Notes under the pieces: generated by a model
What the model was told of the DNA's origin: nothing
Database searches by the model: none
The model's input: the letters and a program-made list of their open reading frames with translations, nothing else
Position numbers and translations under genes: made by a program
In this document: piece by piece, positions 6,198 to 9,318 of the stretch
Layout: every line of letters begins with the position of its first letter
How positions within the stretch are numbered: position 1 is the stretch's first letter
Assembly: GCA_014360745.1 (NCBI GenBank)
Contig: JACIWY010000119.1
Span: forward strand, 1 to 9,318
Length of the DNA: 9,318 bases
DNA from: Chloroflexota bacterium
GTDB lineage: Bacteria > Chloroflexota > Anaerolineae > UBA1429
Direction of reading: 5' to 3'

Positions 6198-7652
6198 CTA
6201 ATCCACCACGACGTGCTCGGCAAAAGTCAGGCGATGCCGTGCCCATAACGCCTTGTCCCAGGAAAGGTCCGGGCGCAGACACTCGGCTGCCGCGTAGGCT
6301 ACCTCCAGAGCGTGATGGAGGTTATCATGTGCAAAATCGGCCTGACGCCCCAAGGGAATGAGGTTGGCGATCGTGGCCATATAATCGCGCACGACCGCCA
6401 AGTGCTCGGCAAAGGCCAAATCGTACGAGGGATAGGCATAGTCGTAGCGTTTGGCCAAGACGTGGCGCACCGGAACGCGAATGTGCAACCCCGCTCGCTC
6501 GAGATCACGCAACACCCGCTCGGCCAAGACCTCGGCCGAGAGCTCGCCGACCTCCTCGCCGGGCCAGAAGGGGATCTCGGCGCAGAGCGCGGTGAGGCCG
6601 CGAGGCTCGACGGCCCCCGAATAGTTCTTGGCTTCCGACACGCGGCTGAAGCAAAGATCGGTCTGCGGGAAATAGTGAGCATCGTAGGGCGTCACCCGAT
6701 CTGTGTCCAGGATGAGATAACAGAAACGAATGGCCCGATAGCGCAAGCTCGCGGCGCTCTTTTGCACCGCTTGAGGCACGCCTGGCCGGATCGCAGCGAC
6801 CAACTCGGTGATGGGTATGGTGGCCAGGATCATGTCCGGACGCAGGTCTTGAAGCGGCCCGTCCGCCCGATCTTTGCTCGATCCGAGGCGCAGGGTGGCT
6901 ACCTGTTCGCCGGCCAACACGATTTCACGCAGCTCGGTGTTCAAGAGGATTTCGCCCCCCAGCTGGCGCACTTTTTCGGCCAAGGCGTTGCTGATCTGAC
7001 CAAAGCCTTGTCGCGGATAATAGTAACCATGACCGGCGCCGGGCTCCCTGATACCGGGGAGGGCGGAGACGACGCGGCGGATCATCTTGCTCAAGCTGTC
7101 CGCCGAAACTCGCCGTCGCGCCTGTTCGACGGCGATCTCTTCCGGTGGCAGCCCCCACAGCTTGCGCGCAAAGGGAAAGTACAACGCCTCGCACAAGGTG
7201 GGGCCCAAGCGGGCGCGCAGCACCTCGGCATAAGAGGCCCCGTCTCCGTCGAGCGCGGCGCGGCGGAACGGGCTGGCCAACACATCTAGCCCAAGGCGCA
7301 AAAAAAAGGAGGGTGGCAAGTTCAACAACAAGTCGAGCGGGGCAAGCGGATAGCCAATGAATCGCCCCTGAATGAGGATGCGCCCCCGGCGCGGGCGGTG
7401 AAGCAGATCGGCACCGAGCAGTTCCTGCAGATCGCGCAGGATAGGGGCGCGCACCACCTCGTGCAGGCGGTGGCTGCCATAATCCAGGTGAATACCCTCG
7501 CAGGTAAAGCTGGCCGCCAGGCCGCCCACTTGGGATGCGCGTTCCACTAACGCCACCCGAGGCGCATCGCGACGTTGGAGCAATTTCAGGGCTAGAGCCA
7601 GGCCGGTCGGTCCGGCTCCCAAGACAACTACCTGTGGGGGCATTGGAACCAT
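6198..7652 (-). CDS. FAD-dependent oxidoreductase, amine-oxidase / UDP-galactopyranose mutase-like
   Basis: A 484-residue flavoprotein. The N-terminal dinucleotide-binding fold reads VVVLGAGPTGLALAL (8-22; G12, G14, G17) and ends with the ribose-binding acid in VERAS (E37), followed by QVGGLAASF (41-49). DYGSHRLHEV (57-66) resembles the D-x-G-x-H segment of the UDP-galactopyranose mutase and protoporphyrinogen-oxidase-like group. A substrate domain with GFGQISNALAEKVRQLGGEI (216-235) follows, and the C-terminal FAD contact is seen in PLGRQADFAHDNLHHALEVA (433-452). It is longer than typical bacterial UDP-galactopyranose mutases (about 370-390 residues), so I do not call it glf. Relatives often sit in glycan clusters and are thought to modify activated sugars or lipid carriers. 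It is the first gene of the cluster. Start is ATG 7652, or ATG 7643 (codon 4); neither has a strong SD. Confidence 0.8.
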   Translation of the reverse strand: MVPMPPQVVVLGAGPTGLALALKLLQRRDAPRVALVERASQVGGLAASFTCEGIHLDYGSHRLHEVVRAPILRDLQELLGADLLHRPRRGRILIQGRFIGYPLAPLDLLLNLPPSFFLRLGLDVLASPFRRAALDGDGASYAEVLRARLGPTLCEALYFPFARKLWGLPPEEIAVEQARRRVSADSLSKMIRRVVSALPGIREPGAGHGYYYPRQGFGQISNALAEKVRQLGGEILLNTELREIVLAGEQVATLRLGSSKDRADGPLQDLRPDMILATIPITELVAAIRPGVPQAVQKSAASLRYRAIRFCYLILDTDRVTPYDAHYFPQTDLCFSRVSEAKNYSGAVEPRGLTALCAEIPFWPGEEVGELSAEVLAERVLRDLERAGLHIRVPVRHVLAKRYDYAYPSYDLAFAEHLAVVRDYMATIANLIPLGRQADFAHDNLHHALEVAYAAAECLRPDLSWDKALWARHRLTFAEHVVVD

Positions 7653-7671
7653 AAACCGTTTTCGCTATAAT
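7643..7671 (+). promoter_or_regulatory. Sigma70-type promoter for the lipoprotein-galactokinase unit
   Basis: A perfect TATAAT -10 box lies at 7666-7671 and a TTGGAA -35 box (4 of 6 to TTGACA) at 7643-7648, spaced by exactly 17 nt. Transcription would start near 7678, giving a leader of about 35 nt before the ATG at 7713. The -35 box overlaps the first codons of the divergent oxidoreductase gene. I found no comparably good promoter for the minus strand in this region. Confidence 0.7.
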
Positions 7672-7702
7672 CTGGGGCGATCTCTGTGGACCTTAATGAC
7701 AT

Positions 7703-7706
7703 GGAG
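7703..7706 (+). promoter_or_regulatory. Ribosome binding site that decides the lipoprotein start
   Basis: GGAG lies 6 nt before ATG 7713. This favours that start over the in-frame GTG at 7686 and ATG at 7701. The GTG would leave a leader of only about 8 nt from the predicted transcription start, and both upstream starts would put acidic residues in front of the signal peptide. Confidence 0.55.
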
Positions 7707-7712
7707 TCAGAC

Positions 7713-8237
7713 ATGAAACGTCTACGACAGATGGTCTTGATCCTCGCGCTTGGGGGGCTGTTGGTGGCATGTGCAGCTCGATCACCCAAGTCTATACCAA
7801 GCCCCACCCCTCAACCCACGGCCACACCACCGCCCGTGGCCACGGCGACCCCCACCGAGACCCCGTTGCCCACCGTAACCCCTTACCCGACACCTTATGA
7901 GGTGGCTCCGGAGGAAACCTTTACCGACGTGGGCAATACAGCCGAGCTCAGCGGTAGCCATGGCGTAGGCGGCAAGGCCATCGTCGCCGGGTTACAGACG
8001 CTGATTATACAAGGCTTCAGCTATGATGGCAAAGGGTCACAAGTGGACATCCGCCTGGTCAAAGGGGATGACTATGACCATCCTGCCCATGTTTTTATCG
8101 AGCTGGAGGAGCGCCCCTACCAGGCCGAGTTCTTTTTATTCCGGATTCCTTCCAGCGTCGGGCGTGGATCGGCGGACCGCATCGTCGTGTACAGTCGGGC
8201 CAGCGGCGAGGCATACGCTGTGGGGGTATTCGATTAG
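7713..8237 (+). CDS. Lipoprotein with Thr-Pro spacer and DM13-like C-terminal domain
   Basis: A 174-residue protein from ATG 7713. MKRLRQ followed by a hydrophobic core and LLVAC (16-20) is a clear lipoprotein signal; C20 would be lipidated and the protein held on the outer face of the membrane. Residues 27-62 form a Ser/Thr/Pro spacer (PTATPPPVATATPTETP and similar), a flexible stalk common in Chloroflexota lipoproteins. Residues 70-174 look like a DM13 domain: SGSHGVGGKAIV (80-91), TLIIQGF (96-102), GSQVDIRLVKGD (108-119), FRIPSS (143-148) and RIVVYSRASGEAYAVGVF (156-173) align in order with the usual G-x-A, L-x-x-F, GPDLxVYL, IP and VVIWCxxFxxxFxxA landmarks. The Cys normal in the last motif is Ser161 here. 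The DM13 call is from pattern memory, not a search. The galactokinase gene follows after 29 nt. Confidence 0.8.
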   Translation: MKRLRQMVLILALGGLLVACAARSPKSIPSPTPQPTATPPPVATATPTETPLPTVTPYPTPYEVAPEETFTDVGNTAELSGSHGVGGKAIVAGLQTLIIQGFSYDGKGSQVDIRLVKGDDYDHPAHVFIELEERPYQAEFFLFRIPSSVGRGSADRIVVYSRASGEAYAVGVFD

Positions 8238-8251
8238 GTTGAACGCAGAAT

Positions 8252-8258
8252 AAGGGGG
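8252..8258 (+). promoter_or_regulatory. Ribosome binding site of the galactokinase gene
   Basis: AAGGGGG lies 8 nt before ATG 8267 in the 29-nt gap after the lipoprotein stop codon. No separate promoter or terminator fits in this gap, so the two genes are probably one transcript. Confidence 0.6.
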
Positions 8259-8266
8259 CATCTTCC

Positions 8267-9318
8267 ATGCTGTCTACGGAGCAGGTCGCGGCGTTGAAAC
8301 GCATCTACGGCCAGGGGATCGAGCTTGATAGTGGACAAGCCGCGCGTTATGAGCGGACGCTCCAAGCCTTCCATCGGCGCTATGGGCCGGGTCGGGTTTT
8401 CCTTTTTCGCGCGCCAGGGCGCGTGAACCTGATCGGCGAGCATACGGATTATAATCACGGCTTTGTCCTGCCCATGGCTTTGGATAAGGACCTGCTCCTG
8501 CTGGCGCGGCCGCGCAACGACGATGTGGTGCAACTGGCCAACATGGAGGAAACGTTCGAAGAGCGGGCGTTTCGCATCGCGAACGATGTCCCGCCGCAGC
8601 CCATGGGTGACTGGGCCAACTATGCGCAAGGGCCGGCACAGCTCTTAGAGCGTGAGTTCGGCCCCGGGCTACGCGGCTTTGATGGCCTGTTGGACGGCGC
8701 ACCGCCCTACGGTGTGCCGCGAGGGGCGGGGTTGTCTTCCTCGTCGGCGCTGACCGTGGTGGTGGCCGTGGCCTTGGTAACGCTCAACAGCTTGGCCCTT
8801 TCGGGCGCGGCATTGGCCGATGCCTGCGGGCGTGCCGAATGGTATGTGGGCACGCGGGGCGGGATCATGGATCAGTTTATCTCCATCCTGGCCCGTCAGG
8901 GTCACGCCCTGTTTCTCGATTGCCGGCCTCGTGCGGATGGGGGCTATATTTATCGCCATGTGCCCATTCCAGACGGCTACGAGGTGCTAGTGATCGATAG
9001 CGGGGTGCGCCACCGCAACACGGGCCCCCTGTTCAATCGGCGCGTGGCCGAGGGGCGTATCGGTGTGCGTTTGTTGCAGGAGCGGTACCCGGGCATCACC
9101 CACCTGCGCGACTTGGAGGCCATCCCTTGGGAGGAGTTGGAGCCTCTTTTGCCGGAGCGTATCCATGCCGAGGAGCTGCGGCGCCTAGGCATTGACCCGG
9201 AGGCGATTCTTGACGGTGGAGCCAGCCCCCAGACCGATGTCTTTTTCGTGCGCCGGCGCTGTCGACACGTCATTACGGAGAACCGGCGGGTGTTGGCCAG
9301 CAGTAACGCGCTTGAACG
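8267..9318 (+). CDS. galK: Galactokinase, GHMP kinase family (C-terminus cut by right edge)
   Basis: The frame from ATG 8267 stays open for 350 codons to the window end. The protein phosphorylates D-galactose to galactose 1-phosphate (Leloir pathway, cytoplasm). The galactokinase signature is RAPGRVNLIGEHTDYNHGF at 48-66, with the sugar-contacting E58, H59 and D61. The GHMP ATP loop is RGAGLSSSSAL at 152-162, and the catalytic-base region is GGIMDQFIS at 198-206 (D202). LFLDCRP (215-221) and RHVITENRRVLASSNALE (333-350) also fit. About 40-90 residues, including the third GHMP motif, lie beyond the edge. One oddity is that the usual S-x-YNxRRxE segment reads PLFNRRVAE (254-262), with Phe256 where Tyr is normal. 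It is probably co-transcribed with the lipoprotein gene. A related sugar kinase specificity cannot be excluded. Confidence 0.9.
   Translation, partial: MLSTEQVAALKRIYGQGIELDSGQAARYERTLQAFHRRYGPGRVFLFRAPGRVNLIGEHTDYNHGFVLPMALDKDLLLLARPRNDDVVQLANMEETFEERAFRIANDVPPQPMGDWANYAQGPAQLLEREFGPGLRGFDGLLDGAPPYGVPRGAGLSSSSALTVVVAVALVTLNSLALSGAALADACGRAEWYVGTRGGIMDQFISILARQGHALFLDCRPRADGGYIYRHVPIPDGYEVLVIDSGVRHRNTGPLFNRRVAEGRIGVRLLQERYPGITHLRDLEAIPWEELEPLLPERIHAEELRRLGIDPEAILDGGASPQTDVFFVRRRCRHVITENRRVLASSNALE

Noticed and set aside
6312..7289. Plus-strand open frame (325 codons) opposite the oxidoreductase gene
   Set aside because: The opposite strand encodes a convincing FAD-binding protein. This frame has no domain-like features and no SD in a sensible place, and is a codon-bias shadow.
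7790..7900. Cytosine-rich, repeat-like stretch
   Set aside because: It is not a tandem repeat at DNA level. The periodic look comes from codons for a Thr-Pro spacer in the lipoprotein.
8234..9273. Minus-strand open frames opposite the galactokinase gene
   Set aside because: The plus strand encodes an uninterrupted galactokinase with all the visible motifs; the minus-strand frames show no domain features.
1..9318. CRISPR array, tRNA or rRNA genes, insertion sequences, integrase or attachment sites
   Set aside because: By eye I found no regularly spaced direct repeats, tRNA-like cloverleaf, transposase or integrase motifs, or terminal inverted repeats. Apart from the short gaps listed, the window is filled with the genes described.

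Overview
The window looks like chromosomal DNA from a GC-rich bacterium, most likely a member of the Chloroflexota (Anaerolineae-like). The main hints are the lipoprotein with a long Thr-Pro spacer after its lipobox, a style very common in that phylum, and GC-rich genes with clear AGGAG-type ribosome binding sites. The phylum call is an inference; no marker gene is present.

Layout, left to right: (1) positions 1-88, minus strand, hold the start of a secreted protein (a complete signal peptide) that runs off the left edge. (2) Positions 89-302 are non-coding and contain one hairpin followed by a T-tract. (3) Positions 303-7652 hold a tightly packed minus-strand cluster of seven genes. In order of transcription they are an FAD-dependent oxidoreductase of the amine-oxidase/UDP-galactopyranose-mutase-like class, a membrane-anchored GT2 glycosyltransferase, a GT4 glycosyltransferase, a SAM methyltransferase, a second GT4 glycosyltransferase, a second SAM methyltransferase, and a multi-pass flippase-like membrane protein of the AglD/UPF0104 (PF03706) type. 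Junctions are 4-nt ATGA overlaps, a 14-nt overlap, a 7-nt gap and a 1-nt gap; only the first junction has a 53-nt spacer. (4) Positions 7653-7712 are a divergent control region with a good sigma70-type promoter for the plus strand. (5) Positions 7713-8237 (+) encode a lipoprotein whose C-terminal domain resembles DM13. (6) Position 8267 to the right edge (+) encodes most of a galactokinase, probably co-transcribed with the lipoprotein gene.

Read together, the minus-strand cluster looks like a pathway for a methylated surface glycan or glycolipid: the oxidoreductase may modify a sugar precursor, GT2 and the two GT4 enzymes build the glycan, the two methyltransferases cap or decorate sugars, and the AglD-like protein acts at the membrane. 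No polymerase, ABC exporter or Wzx/Wzy pair lies in the window, so export and the final product are unknown. The adjacent galactokinase could feed a galactose-derived precursor, but it is in a separate, divergent transcription unit, so this link is speculative.
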